From: UMGS1251 sp036666555
Lineage (GTDB): Bacteria > Bacillota > Clostridia > Lachnospirales > Lachnospiraceae
Length of the DNA stretch: 40,716 nucleotides
NCBI GenBank assembly: GCA_036666555.1
Contig: JAVWVS010000018.1
Coordinates: 1-40,716 of the forward strand
Direction: 5' to 3'
Shown in pieces: positions 1 through 9,040 of this stretch. The position numbers were made by a program, and so were the translations under genes. The notes beneath the pieces are model-generated. The model was not told where the DNA came from. It saw only the letters and a list, made by a program, of their open reading frames with translations, and did no database searches. The first letter of the stretch is position 1; each line of letters starts with the position of its first letter.

Positions 1-102
1 GAAATTACACCGAAAGGCTACTCGAAAACATTGTTTGTGATGATCACCGGCTTTATGCTTATGTTCAGTACAGCGGTGGTTATCTATTTTTTTGTGAGGT
101 AA
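1..102 (+). CDS. C-terminal end of a membrane protein (partial)
   Basis: An open frame runs in from the window edge and stops with TAA at 100-102, giving the last 33 residues of a protein. Most of it is one hydrophobic segment ending in YFFVR, so it looks like the final membrane helix of an integral membrane protein. It lies 3 bases upstream of an ABC ATPase on the same strand, so it may be a permease or an associated membrane protein of the same operon. Too little is visible to name a family. Confidence 0.5.
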   Translation, partial: EITPKGYSKTLFVMITGFMLMFSTAVVIYFFVR

Positions 103-105
103 TAT

Positions 106-876
106 ATGCTAAAAAAGCAATATAACTTAGATGATAAAATTTTTATTAACAAAGAAAAGACTATTAATATGAAACTTGTAATTGAACATTTGGAAAAACA
201 TTTTGAAAGCAAGGAAGTCCTGCGAGACATTAATTTTGCCTTTGAGGAATGTAAAATTTATGGCCTCTTGGGCAGAAACGGTGCGGGTAAGACAACGCTG
301 TTTAATTGTCTGAACCGTGACATCAAAGCGGACTCGGGATGCTTTTACTTGGAGTCGAATGGAACTCGGCACGAAGTTGTAGCGGAGGATATCGGCTACG
401 TACTTTCAACGCCCACTGTTCCGGAATTTTTGACAGGGAGAGAATTTTTGAAATTCTTCTTGGATATCAATGAAAAGAGCGTAAAAGCGCCCAAAACCAT
501 TGACGCGTATTTCGACTCAATGAGCATTGCTCCTGACGATCGAGACAAGCTCCTCAAGGATTACTCCCATGGCATGAAGAACAAAATGCAAATGCTCATT
601 AATATCATCCAGCAGCCGAATATTCTCCTGCTGGATGAGCCGCTGACCTCCCTTGATGTTGTTGTGGCAGAAGAAATGAAGCAGCTGCTTCGTTCCTTGA
701 AACAGGGCCGAATTACTATTTTTTCCACCCACATTATGGATTTAGCGCTAGACCTATGTGACGTGATTATTTTGTTAAACCATGGGAAACTGAAGGTAGT
801 GGAAAAAACCAATCTGGATAGCCGCGAGTTCAAAGATAAGATTATTGCTGCATTGCGGGAGGAGGGGTATGAATAA
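106..876 (+). CDS. ABC transporter ATP-binding protein
   Basis: This is the ATPase of an ABC transporter that would power the permease encoded just downstream. The sequence shows a Walker A motif (GRNGAGKTT, about residues 56-64), a variant signature (YSHGMKNKM) and a Walker B with catalytic Glu (ILLLDEPLTSLD), followed by a switch His in STHIMD. At 256 residues it is a normal single-domain ATPase. The start at 106 has a GAGGT ribosome site five bases upstream. An internal ATG at 169 (MKLVIEHLEKHF) would fit the usual N-terminus of the family better but has only a weak ribosome site. The gene overlaps the start of the permease by 8 bases, implying coupled translation. The cargo is unknown; family resemblance is to NatA/bacteriocin-type exporters. 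Confidence 0.85.
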   Translation: MLKKQYNLDDKIFINKEKTINMKLVIEHLEKHFESKEVLRDINFAFEECKIYGLLGRNGAGKTTLFNCLNRDIKADSGCFYLESNGTRHEVVAEDIGYVLSTPTVPEFLTGREFLKFFLDINEKSVKAPKTIDAYFDSMSIAPDDRDKLLKDYSHGMKNKMQMLINIIQQPNILLLDEPLTSLDVVVAEEMKQLLRSLKQGRITIFSTHIMDLALDLCDVIILLNHGKLKVVEKTNLDSREFKDKIIAALREEGYE

Positions 877-2440
877 AACGCTCAGAATATCCTTTTCTCT
901 GAAAAATTCATATCGTGTCAACAGCATCCTATACTCCTTGAAACAAATTCCGTTGGTGAAAAAGCTGTTACCAAATTCACTGTATCAGGTGCGGGGATTG
1001 AAAGTTTTCGCAAATATTCTTTCTGCGATGTGGGAGATTGGCTCCACATTTTTAGGAAAATTTTTATACATGGCCCTTATGGTTGTCGGGGCGGCAAATC
1101 TCTATAAAGATGCCCCAACCGCAGAAACCACGCTGCACATTCTGCTGTTTCTGAGTATCATCGGTGCCTATACAAACACGTATATGTTCAATCCCACAAG
1201 GGATAAGTACTATGCAATGATTTTAATGCGAATGGACGCGCGGGATTATACGCTCATCAACTACATTTATGCCATATTGAAGGTTGTCATCGGATTTTTA
1301 CCTGTTGTGCTGATTTATGGTTTTGTAATGAATGTTCCCCTTTGGCTTTGCCTGCTGATCCCTTTTTTTATTGTGGGGCTCAAACTCACTATGACGGCTT
1401 TTTCCCTTAGAGAGTATGAGAAAACCGGAAAAGCCACGAATGAAAACGTTCTCGGAAAATTTAAGTGGGTAGCAACATTTGTGTTCTTAGCCTGCGCTTA
1501 TGGGCCTCCTGCGCTGAAGATCGTCCTGTCGGTTCCCGTTACCGTGGGGATTATGCTGTTGGCTGTTATATGCGGTCTTGCTTCTTTACGCAAAATCCTG
1601 ACTTTTCAATATTATCGCGATATGTATCAGCAGATTTTATCAAAGGCAATGAATCAGATGGATGCAGTCAAAGAGATGTCACGACAGACGAGCCGAAACG
1701 TTATCTCTGCCGACACAGCCATCACCAGCCGGAAAAAAGGGTTTGCCTACTCAAACGAATTGTTTATTAAAAGGCATCAAAAGATTCTTTGGAAATCAGC
1801 AAAAAAGATTGCATATATTTCTTCGTTTCTGATACTGGGACTACTCCTTGCTTTTTATTTAGTCCCTGAGATGAAAGGAAAGATAAATGAAAGTCTGTTA
1901 ATATTTCTACCCTATTTCGTGTTTATTATGTATGCAGTTAACCGCGGAACTGGATTTACGACTGTGCTGTTTATGAACTGCGACCACAGCCTGCTGACAT
2001 ATTCCTTCTATAAGCAGCCTGCGTTTGTGTTAAAGCTGTTCCGAATCCGTCTGCGGGAGATTATGAAGATAAATCTGCTTCCGGCGACTGTTATTGGTAC
2101 AGGACTGGCGATTTTGTTGTATGCTTCCGGCGGTACGGACCATCCACTCAACTATGTGGTTTTGCCGGTATCCATTTTGTGTATGAGCATTTTCTTTTCT
2201 GTTCATTACCTGACAATTTACTATTTACTTCAGCCTTATAACGCTGCGACAGAATCCAAAAGCGGCACTTATCAGCTGGTGCTTTTAGCTACCTATCTAC
2301 TCTGCTTTTTTATGATGAAGGTAAAGCTGCCCATATTATTCTTCGGGCTTGCGTGTATTGCCTTCTGCATTTTGTACTGCATTGTTGCTAGCGTGCTAGT
2401 TTACAAGTTTGCACCAAAAACATTTAAACTCAGAATTTAA
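869..2440 (+). CDS. ABC transporter permease-like membrane protein
   Basis: A 523-residue polytopic membrane protein with about a dozen hydrophobic segments in two halves, separated by a polar stretch around residues 260-310. I do not recognise a named family. Its position directly after an ATPase, with an 8-base overlap, makes it the likely membrane partner. The start at 869 is chosen because a strong AGGAGGGG site lies just upstream; an earlier in-frame ATG at 845 has no comparable site and would overlap more of the ATPase gene. No separate substrate-binding protein is seen, which suggests export rather than import, but that is inference. Confidence 0.7.
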   Translation: MNKTLRISFSLKNSYRVNSILYSLKQIPLVKKLLPNSLYQVRGLKVFANILSAMWEIGSTFLGKFLYMALMVVGAANLYKDAPTAETTLHILLFLSIIGAYTNTYMFNPTRDKYYAMILMRMDARDYTLINYIYAILKVVIGFLPVVLIYGFVMNVPLWLCLLIPFFIVGLKLTMTAFSLREYEKTGKATNENVLGKFKWVATFVFLACAYGPPALKIVLSVPVTVGIMLLAVICGLASLRKILTFQYYRDMYQQILSKAMNQMDAVKEMSRQTSRNVISADTAITSRKKGFAYSNELFIKRHQKILWKSAKKIAYISSFLILGLLLAFYLVPEMKGKINESLLIFLPYFVFIMYAVNRGTGFTTVLFMNCDHSLLTYSFYKQPAFVLKLFRIRLREIMKINLLPATVIGTGLAILLYASGGTDHPLNYVVLPVSILCMSIFFSVHYLTIYYLLQPYNAATESKSGTYQLVLLATYLLCFFMMKVKLPILFFGLACIAFCILYCIVASVLVYKFAPKTFKLRI

Positions 2441-2664
2441 AAGGATAATCTTATCGCTAAATTCACAGCATACCGCCGAGATTATGACCATTCGCTGGAT
2501 GTGAGCCTTTTGGCTCTTACTAAAGCTAATCTTGATTACCACGAAAGTATGGGCAAACCTCGCTATCAAGCTCGGTTTTCCCTCTTTTGTTTCACATTGC
2601 ATATCGAATATCATCCAGAATATCTTTACAAAAGTACAGTAATCGGGTTTCAATTTGCTATATT

Positions 2665-2865
2665 TTATTTTTCATACAAGACAGCCATATCGTGTATTCT
2701 ACGCTTCATTTCTGCACGGATGTGTATCGGCTCTAAGCACTCGGACTTATTTCCAAAGCTAAGAAGAATATCAAAATAATAATCGTTCTCTATAAACGGA
2801 AAATCCATAATATAATGCTCTTCGCCATCGGGAATGCATTTATCTTTGCCCCGTCCTTTTGGCAA
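2665..2865 (-). pseudogene. C-terminal remnant of a WYL/YafY-type transcriptional regulator
   Basis: Only 66 residues remain. The segment LLSFGNKSECLEPIHIR followed by a charged helix (residues about 35-64) matches the characteristic C-terminal end of helix-turn-helix/WYL-domain regulators, where an LLSFG-x-x-x-E-x-LEP motif precedes the last helix. The DNA-binding and most of the WYL domain are absent; the sequence upstream on this strand runs into an oppositely oriented fragment. I read it as a truncated, non-functional gene. The match is by memory of the family pattern, not by alignment. Confidence 0.5.
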
Positions 2866-3053
2866 CCATGTTTAGTGCTGTAATCATTTACACATTAAGC
2901 CGAAAATTTATTGCTTTTACTGGAATACAAACCATACCAATTCAATATTTTGGTATTTCCGTGTTCTTCTTGTTAGGAATTTATCTTCTCTATTTTGTGG
3001 CAACATTGATCTGTTTCAAACGAAATGTAATTTTGAGAATGAATATTTATTAA
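2859..3053 (+). pseudogene. C-terminal remnant of a membrane permease
   Basis: A 64-residue frame contains two hydrophobic stretches (TMFSAVIIYTLSRKF and a longer segment ending LYFVATLICFKRN). The positively charged end after the last helix resembles the C-terminus of ABC/FtsX-like permeases. No ribosome site or upstream body of a gene is present, so it is probably the tail of a deleted permease gene. It could also be chance hydrophobicity in AT-rich DNA. Confidence 0.3.
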
Positions 3054-3515
3054 ATGATAGAATACTATCATTCCCAATCTGCCAATTCAAGAGAAAAAAG
3101 CGTGCAAGTGAATATGAAAAAGTGCAATATAACTTTTCGATGGATGAAAACAATGTGCAATAATCCAGAGACGAGAAAGCGCAAATCAATAGCTCATGCT
3201 TTGTATGTACCAGTCTCAGTGTTGTCGCATGGGATTTGATTCCTTGTAAATTATCCATTCTTAACTCCAAGTTGTATGAGCATATGGAATTTAAAGAAGT
3301 AAGAAAAGAATTTGTAGCGGAATTAAAAGCCAATTTGCAGAAATGTTTCCAAGATGATGAAGCTTATGGATTCCTGAAAGATGATAAACGATGGCAGGAA
3401 ATTGTGAGATAGTGAATGAATTGAAAACACTCATCGTTCTGAGAGTAGGTCATAACCGTTGAAATTGGAAAGAAATAATAATTCTTTCTCACCATTTGGG
3501 GACACCACTAAACCC

Positions 3516-3558
3516 AACTGGGGACGTAGTCAAATTCAATTTGACTACGTCCCCAGTT
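3516..3558. repeat. Perfect 21-bp inverted repeat (REP-like hairpin)
   Basis: The arms 3516-3536 and 3538-3558 are exact reverse complements around a single C, reading inward from AACTGGGGACGTAGTC. A run of seven T follows at 3560-3566, so on the plus strand it could end transcription. A related GGGGAC half-site lies about 15 bases upstream (3508-3513). The GC-rich, unusually long stem is unlike the other terminators in this window and resembles a mobile palindromic repeat (REP or MITE remnant). Confidence 0.7.
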
Positions 3559-3571
3559 ATTTTTTTAACAA

Positions 3572-4771
3572 TTAACCTGCCATAACTTTTTCGCTTTCGA
3601 ATGCTTTTACAATGACGCCAGTCAGCACAATTCCTAGCCCCAGTGTCATAGCCAAGGTGATTCCATACTGCATCATGGATACTTCTTGTGATAGGATGCC
3701 TTTTAGCACCACGGAGCTGTTATAAAGAGGAATGAAATAGGCTGCTTCTGGTATTGCTCCGGTGCTGAACATAGTCATCATTCCAACTACTAAAACCAGC
3801 ATATACGCCGGCATAATGTAACTGCTTGCTTCTTTGACTGTTTTTGCAAACACGGATATCAGGGTGATGATGGTGGAATATAAAAATGCCAATGCAATCA
3901 GCAGTACCGCCAACATCGCAATCTGTGCCATGCTTAAATTTAAGTTAAGTCCTCCGGCTTTTTGTCCGGTCATTGCTAATGCCACCATTGCAATTACGTA
4001 AATCAAGGATGAGATTCCGGATATCGCCATAAGGGAAAATACTTTTCCCAGCACTATGGAGCTTCTTTTTACCGGTGAGACCAGTAAACTTGCCATGGTT
4101 CCCCGTTCTTTTTCGCCGGCAATCATATCGGTTCCAATTCCCATAGCTCCTGTGAACAATAAAATGGTGATGAAATAGGGAAGCATCATCCCCAGCGCTT
4201 TTCCACTTGCTTTATCGTTGTCTTGAATGATCATATTTTTATTGTCTGTATTGACAGTAAAGATGGCAATCTGTTTTAAATCCCCTACCCGCTTACTTAA
4301 TAGTGTTTGTCGATATTGCTCCAGGGTTTCCAACGAGATTTTGTCATATGCTGCTCTGGAATAATCTTCGGAAGGATTGTAATAGGTCTTAATCTGTGGA
4401 ACAGCATCACCCTCTTGATATTCGGTGATAGAGGCCTCAAATTTTTCAGGGAATTCAATCAGTAAATCTGCCTTTCCTGTTCTGATTTCCTTCTCTGCTT
4501 TTTTACGGTCTGCTTGGCTTACAATCTCTTTTGTCTGATACGTAACACCATTTTTCTCTATAAATGTTTGGAAACTTTCCGCTTGATTTTGTATATACAC
4601 AATGGGAGTATGTTGATCAATTTTATTTTCCATTCCAGATACTAAATTCCCTACCAACGTCATAATTCCAATCATCAACACCACCGGAAGAATAAATACA
4701 GAAAAAATCATTTTTCGGTCTTTCAGCACTCTTGCCATTTCTTTTTTAAATATTTCTTTCATTTCGCTCAT
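3572..4771 (-). CDS. ABC-2 type permease, NatB-like
   Basis: This 399-residue protein has the layout of NatB/YhaP-type ABC-2 exporter permeases: one N-terminal membrane helix (about residues 22-42), an extracytoplasmic domain of some 150 residues, then five or six membrane helices from about residue 200, with the sequence GEKERGTMASLLVSPV in the cytoplasmic loop, a typical element of these permeases. It starts one base after the stop of the ATPase gene, so the pair form an operon. NatAB systems export sodium; relatives export antibiotics or peptides, and the cargo here is not evident. Confidence 0.85.
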   Translation of the reverse strand: MSEMKEIFKKEMARVLKDRKMIFSVFILPVVLMIGIMTLVGNLVSGMENKIDQHTPIVYIQNQAESFQTFIEKNGVTYQTKEIVSQADRKKAEKEIRTGKADLLIEFPEKFEASITEYQEGDAVPQIKTYYNPSEDYSRAAYDKISLETLEQYRQTLLSKRVGDLKQIAIFTVNTDNKNMIIQDNDKASGKALGMMLPYFITILLFTGAMGIGTDMIAGEKERGTMASLLVSPVKRSSIVLGKVFSLMAISGISSLIYVIAMVALAMTGQKAGGLNLNLSMAQIAMLAVLLIALAFLYSTIITLISVFAKTVKEASSYIMPAYMLVLVVGMMTMFSTGAIPEAAYFIPLYNSSVVLKGILSQEVSMMQYGITLAMTLGLGIVLTGVIVKAFESEKVMAG

Positions 4772-5554
4772 CTATTCTTCCCCCTTTCCGGCCTGATAAT
4801 AGGTGAAAAATGCGTCTTCAAGCTCTTCGGTATGGGTCTCTTGCAGCAATTCCTCTAGCGTACCCTCTGCAACTTTGGCGCCATCTATAATAATGCCGAT
4901 GCGGTCGCACAATTTTTCAGCTTCGGACATAATGTGAGTGGATACAATGACTAACTTCCCCTCTTCCCGCAGCTTTTTCAAGTAATCCGTCACACCTCTG
5001 GCCGTAATAATATCCAAACCATTGGTGGGCTCATCAAAGATCACAATCTCCGGATTATGTACTAGGCTAACCGCAATCGCTGCCTTTTGTTTCATTCCGG
5101 TAGACAATTCTTTCATCTGCTTAAATGCAAAATCCTGAATTCCAAAGTACGTAAACAGTTCTTCTTTTCTTGCCTTTAATTGTTCCTGTGGGACTTTGTG
5201 AAGTCTTCCGAAAAAATCAAACATATAATCCGTGCTAAACTGTGGGTCTAATTTAATATCACTGGTTAGGAATCCAATATTTTTCCGCACTTCTTCCGAT
5301 TCCTTTTGCACTTCATGCCCTGCCACATAAATTTCTCCTTGAGTTGGTTTAATAATGGTTGCAATGCAACGAAGTGTGGTCGTTTTCCCTGCACCATTAG
5401 GTCCCAGCAAGCCATAAATTTCTCCCTTTTTTGCCACCAGGCTCAAATCATTTACTGCTATTTTTTTCGGATTCGTCGTTTTCGATTCCTTCATTTGCTT
5501 CTTATTTAATGGATAGATTTTAGTCAAGTTTCGAATTTCAATCATATCTGACAT
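4772..5554 (-). CDS. ABC transporter ATPase, NatA-like
   Basis: A 260-residue ATPase with Walker A GPNGAGKTT, signature LSTGMKQK, Walker B IVIFDEPTNGLD and the switch His in STHIM. The start at 5554 has an AAAGGTGG ribosome site nearby. It is immediately followed by its permease with no gap. The insertion NKKQMKESKTTNPKK near residues 17-31, between the first strand and the core, is common in NatA relatives. It drives the ABC-2 permease; sodium or drug export is the family expectation, not something the sequence proves. Confidence 0.88.
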   Translation of the reverse strand: MSDMIEIRNLTKIYPLNKKQMKESKTTNPKKIAVNDLSLVAKKGEIYGLLGPNGAGKTTTLRCIATIIKPTQGEIYVAGHEVQKESEEVRKNIGFLTSDIKLDPQFSTDYMFDFFGRLHKVPQEQLKARKEELFTYFGIQDFAFKQMKELSTGMKQKAAIAVSLVHNPEIVIFDEPTNGLDIITARGVTDYLKKLREEGKLVIVSTHIMSEAEKLCDRIGIIIDGAKVAEGTLEELLQETHTEELEDAFFTYYQAGKGEE

Positions 5555-5602
5555 AATTTTTCCACCTTTCTCAATGTATTATTTGCTTAATACAATGATA
5601 TG

Positions 5603-6778
5603 TTATTCTTTTTTGTTTGTCAACACCTTATTCACAACGAAACATAGCACAATGGTAATCATCATGTCCGGCAGTGTGTTTCCAATAGGAATATCAACTC
5701 GCATCAGCAGCCGATAGATAGCAAACCCGGCAGCCCAAATGATTAAATTGTGAACACTGACTGTTTTAGCCGTATGTTCTTTATGTAAAATAAAATAATC
5801 TGCAATCTGAATTGCAATCATGGGTGCAAAAACCGATCCAATCAAATAAAGAAAAGACGTAATATTATCCATTGGAAATAGGATGGCTCCTGCAGTTCCG
5901 ACCACTGCCACAATGACTGCTGCCCATTTCTCATTGATTCTCGGTGAAACAGACACACTGGACACCCCTGCCGAATAAGCATCTAAAAAAGTGGTCGTCA
6001 CCGTGGAAAAGATAATAATGAGCAACCCTGCAATTCCAAGACCGGCCTTTACCATAATTTGAGCCACATCATAAGTTCCTGCATAAATAGCCGCTCCCAT
6101 ACCAATAATATACATCCAGCTGCTGACGAATCCATAGGTTATCACACTGGTCAATGTTGCCGCTACCGGACGTTTTGCCTCCCGTGTATAATCACTAATT
6201 AAAGGAAGCCAAGAAAGCGGCATGGCTACCGAAAGTTCTACTGCTGCTCCAAAGCTGATACTCCCCTGGGACAATCTATGTCCACTGGCACCATCGAAAA
6301 AAATCACCTTGCACAAGATCAGGGTAAGGATAAAAAGTGCGGTCATCGCAACGGTATTGATTTTCCCCAGATTGCTGATGCCAATTAAAATCCATGCCAA
6401 AATTAATATTCCTATGACCAAACACCAGATCCACGCACCTACCCGAAAGATTCCATTTGCAGCCAATGCGCCATCATATATCATGATGGCCGTCCATCCC
6501 ACTAACTGAAGTACATTTAGAAAACTAAACAACAGACTTCCTTTTTGTCCAAAACTCATTTTCACTGTTTCCATAGCGCTTCTTCTTGTCTGACCACCAA
6601 TGATTCCTGCGCAAAACAACATGGTACAGCCTATCAAATGTCCGATTAAAATGGCTGCCAGTCCTTTTTTTAATCCCAAAGGTGCCAAATAAGTACCCGT
6701 CAGAATCTCTGCAAGAGACACTCCGGCTCCAAACCAAATCAATCCATTATTAAATAAAGATGTTCTTTTACAATTCAT
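5603..6778 (-). CDS. cytX: CytX-type hydroxymethylpyrimidine permease
   Basis: A 391-residue membrane protein with about 12 hydrophobic helices, of the NCS1 (nucleobase:cation symporter) family. The CytX subgroup is assigned to uptake of the thiamine precursor hydroxymethylpyrimidine (HMP). The assignment rests on the family pattern (GVSLAEILTGTYLAPLG at residues 19-35, and the conserved LPLISDYTR around residue 195) and on being the last gene of a TPP-controlled thi operon. Its ATG overlaps the end of thiD by 11 bases. It would supply the substrate phosphorylated by ThiD. Direct proof of substrate is lacking. Confidence 0.85.
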   Translation of the reverse strand: MNCKRTSLFNNGLIWFGAGVSLAEILTGTYLAPLGLKKGLAAILIGHLIGCTMLFCAGIIGGQTRRSAMETVKMSFGQKGSLLFSFLNVLQLVGWTAIMIYDGALAANGIFRVGAWIWCLVIGILILAWILIGISNLGKINTVAMTALFILTLILCKVIFFDGASGHRLSQGSISFGAAVELSVAMPLSWLPLISDYTREAKRPVAATLTSVITYGFVSSWMYIIGMGAAIYAGTYDVAQIMVKAGLGIAGLLIIIFSTVTTTFLDAYSAGVSSVSVSPRINEKWAAVIVAVVGTAGAILFPMDNITSFLYLIGSVFAPMIAIQIADYFILHKEHTAKTVSVHNLIIWAAGFAIYRLLMRVDIPIGNTLPDMMITIVLCFVVNKVLTNKKE

Positions 6779-7586
6779 GCTCTAAATCCTCATTTCCATA
6801 TTTTCCTTTGATTGCAAATCCATGATTCATGGGACCACTTCCCTGTCCCAAATTCAACATTGCTCCTAATGCTTCTGAAATGTACGCCTTCGCCCTTTCC
6901 ACAGAGGTATCCAAATCGTATCCTTTGGCCAGATTGGATGCAATGGCACTGGAAAGGGTACACCCCGTTCCATGGGTATTCGTATTATCTATTCGTTCTC
7001 CATAGAACCATCGGAAAGTTCCCTTTCGATATAGTAAGTCATTGGCATCATTTAAATGATGTCCCCCTTTGCACAATACTGCACAGCCATAAGTTTCACT
7101 GATTTTCCGGGCCGCTTTCACCATATCTTGGGAGGTGTGAATAGATCTTTCCGACAATATTTCTGCTTCTGGAATATTCGGTGTTAAAAGTTCTGCCAAT
7201 GGCAGCAGCCTTTTCTTTAAGACTTCGGTTGCCTCCGGATTCATTAATATCGCCCCACTGGTTGCCACCATCACCGGATCTACTACCATATGACTGGCTT
7301 GGTATTCTTGTAATTTCTCTGCAATGACACCAATCAGCGCTGAGGAAGACACCATTCCTATTTTTACCGCATCCGGATAAATATCCGTAAACACACAATC
7401 CAACTGTTCTTCCAAAAACAGTGTGGAAACCTCCATAATATCTGATACACCTGTGGTGTTTTGTGCAGTAAGTGCCGTTATGGCACTCATTGCATACACT
7501 CCATTTGCCATCATAGTTTTAATATCCGCCTGAATACCTGCACCTCCACTGGAATCACTTCCGGCAATTGTCAATGCTGTTTTCAT
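6768..7586 (-). CDS. thiD: Hydroxymethylpyrimidine/phosphomethylpyrimidine kinase
   Basis: ThiD phosphorylates HMP twice to HMP pyrophosphate, the pyrimidine half of thiamine. The ribokinase-fold hallmarks are present: GSDSSGGAGIQAD near the N-terminus (residues 8-20) and the anion-hole motif NTHGTGCTLSSAI with its catalytic Asp/Gly region near residue 210. Length (272) is standard. It lies between thiE and cytX in the salvage operon and overlaps cytX. The C-terminus is a normal ThiD end and no ThiE fusion is present. Confidence 0.95.
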   Translation of the reverse strand: MKTALTIAGSDSSGGAGIQADIKTMMANGVYAMSAITALTAQNTTGVSDIMEVSTLFLEEQLDCVFTDIYPDAVKIGMVSSSALIGVIAEKLQEYQASHMVVDPVMVATSGAILMNPEATEVLKKRLLPLAELLTPNIPEAEILSERSIHTSQDMVKAARKISETYGCAVLCKGGHHLNDANDLLYRKGTFRWFYGERIDNTNTHGTGCTLSSAIASNLAKGYDLDTSVERAKAYISEALGAMLNLGQGSGPMNHGFAIKGKYGNEDLEHEL

Positions 7587-7607
7587 TGTTCTCCTCCTTG
7601 TTATTCT

Positions 7608-8246
7608 CTACTTTGATATCTTCCAAGTTTCCATTTTGTGACGAAGTTTTTCTGCCGCTCTTTTCCCATCTGCCTGTTTCATAATGGCACTGACTACTGC
7701 GATTCCGGCTATGGGACTTTCCCGCAAAATATCACAATTGTCCGCATTTAATCCCCCAATAGCAATCGCCGGAATCTGCACTGTATGGCAAATATCATTT
7801 AAGGTGGATACTTTGGTAATCACTGTTTTCACTTTTGTTGTAGTAGGATAAATGGCACCCACACCTAAGTAATCCGCTCCCTCCGCTTGCGCTTGCAATG
7901 CTTGCGCTACCGTTTTGGCGGTCGCTCCTACGATTTTATCATTTCCCATTAATGTTCTGGCAACCGCTACCGGAATATCACTTTTCCCAACATGTACTCC
8001 CGCCGCATCTACCGCCAGCGCAATATCAATACGGTCATCGATAATAAGAGGAATGCCAAATGCATCCGTCACTTTCTTTAGTTTCTGAGCCAAATGATAA
8101 TAGGTCAGACTATCACATTCTTTTTCCCGCAGTTGAACCAGTGTCACACCACCTGCACAGGCAGCTTCCACTTTGTTTAAAAATTCTTCTTCCGTCATTG
8201 CCCCACGGTCTGTCACTAAATATAATGTTAAATCTAATTTTTCCAT
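7608..8246 (-). CDS. thiE: Thiamine-phosphate synthase
   Basis: ThiE joins HMP pyrophosphate and thiazole phosphate to give thiamine phosphate. Visible motifs are YLVTDRG near the N-terminus, QLREKE, DDRIDIALAVDAAGVHVGKSD (metal/pyrophosphate binding) and the C-terminal AIGGLNADN loop. I chose the start at 8246 (protein MEKLDLTLY, 212 residues) because a GGGAG site sits eight bases upstream, inside the end of thiM; a start at 8261 would add five residues. The gene overlaps thiM by 13 bases, so translation is coupled. Confidence 0.95.
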   Translation of the reverse strand: MEKLDLTLYLVTDRGAMTEEEFLNKVEAACAGGVTLVQLREKECDSLTYYHLAQKLKKVTDAFGIPLIIDDRIDIALAVDAAGVHVGKSDIPVAVARTLMGNDKIVGATAKTVAQALQAQAEGADYLGVGAIYPTTTKVKTVITKVSTLNDICHTVQIPAIAIGGLNADNCDILRESPIAGIAVVSAIMKQADGKRAAEKLRHKMETWKISK

Positions 8247-9040
8247 TTTGTTTTCTCCCATCGGATACAGGTACGAAGGGTATTCCCTCCCAATCCGTCT
8301 ATTTCATCTAATAATGCCGTGTAAAAGCTTCCGATTCCAGATGTTTTTTCATCTGCCAGTTCTCCCGCAATTCCCATGGTGCACACTCCCAGCAGTGCCC
8401 CCACAAGTGGATCTCCCTGAGATAAATAAAGACCGGTCAAGACATTCACCATACAACCGGTCCCGGTTACACGAGATAGTTTCGGCGTTCCATTTTGCAT
8501 ACGGTAAATGACCTCTTCATTGCAAACCAAGTCCACGGCTCCCGTTACAACAATCACCGCTTTCGTCTGTTTGGAAAGCAAACGCAGACGTTCTTCCTCC
8601 AATCGGTCTTGCGCTCCTGCATCAATACCTTTTGCTTCCGTAGACATACCACAAAGAGCTCGAATCTCGGAAACATTTCCTTTGATTACCCAAGGACTGC
8701 TCTGCGCAATATACTGTTTGGCAAAGGTAAGCCGCAAAGGGCTGACTGCCACCCCCACCAAATCTATGACCGAAGGAATTCTCTCTTGCCGTGCAGCTTC
8801 TCCGCTGATTCTTATTGCTTCCATTCGCGTGTTTGTAATATTTCCCAGATTCACCGCCAGTGCTCTGCTTGTCTTTGTAATTGCACACACTTCTTTAGGA
8901 TGCTCCGCCATAATGGGGCGACCACCTGCCGCAAGCAAAATATCCGCACATTTATCAATGGTAATATGATTGGTAATACAATGAATCAAAGGTGCCTCAT
9001 TTCTCACTTGCTCTAAGGTCTGTACCAATTTTTCAATCAC
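8234..9040 (-). CDS. thiM: Hydroxyethylthiazole kinase
   Basis: ThiM phosphorylates the thiazole alcohol salvaged from thiamine breakdown. The sequence has the family N-terminus (PLIHCITNHITID), IKGNVSEIRAL in the middle, and VTGTGCMVNVLTG as the anion hole near residue 196. Length 268 is typical. It overlaps thiW by 8 bases upstream and thiE downstream. With ThiW, ThiD, ThiE and CytX it gives a salvage-only route: no thiC, thiG or thiS is present in the window. Confidence 0.95.
   Translation of the reverse strand: MIEKLVQTLEQVRNEAPLIHCITNHITIDKCADILLAAGGRPIMAEHPKEVCAITKTSRALAVNLGNITNTRMEAIRISGEAARQERIPSVIDLVGVAVSPLRLTFAKQYIAQSSPWVIKGNVSEIRALCGMSTEAKGIDAGAQDRLEEERLRLLSKQTKAVIVVTGAVDLVCNEEVIYRMQNGTPKLSRVTGTGCMVNVLTGLYLSQGDPLVGALLGVCTMGIAGELADEKTSGIGSFYTALLDEIDGLGGNTLRTCIRWEKTKWKN

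Larger units (their letters stand above)
2441..3571. other. 1.1-kb decayed intergenic stretch with gene fragments
   Basis: No intact gene is convincing here. On the plus strand an open but start-poor frame runs from about 2442 to 2779. On the minus strand there is the tail of a WYL-type regulator (2665-2865), and on the plus strand the tail of a permease-like protein (2859-3053). A further plus frame, roughly 3050 to 3412, is interrupted by a TAA near 3158 and ends in a charged segment. The stretch finishes in a perfect inverted repeat at 3516-3558. The mixture of short, partly recognisable protein ends on both strands fits remnants left by rearrangement or integration. Confidence 0.5.

Noticed and set aside
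3241..3412. Small gene starting ATG at 3284, encoding a charged 42-residue peptide
   Set aside because: The frame is open upstream to a stop near 3158, has no ribosome site, and looks like the tail of a degraded gene.
8508..8969. Open frame of 153 codons on the plus strand
   Set aside because: It is an antisense shadow of thiM with no ribosome site or known motif.
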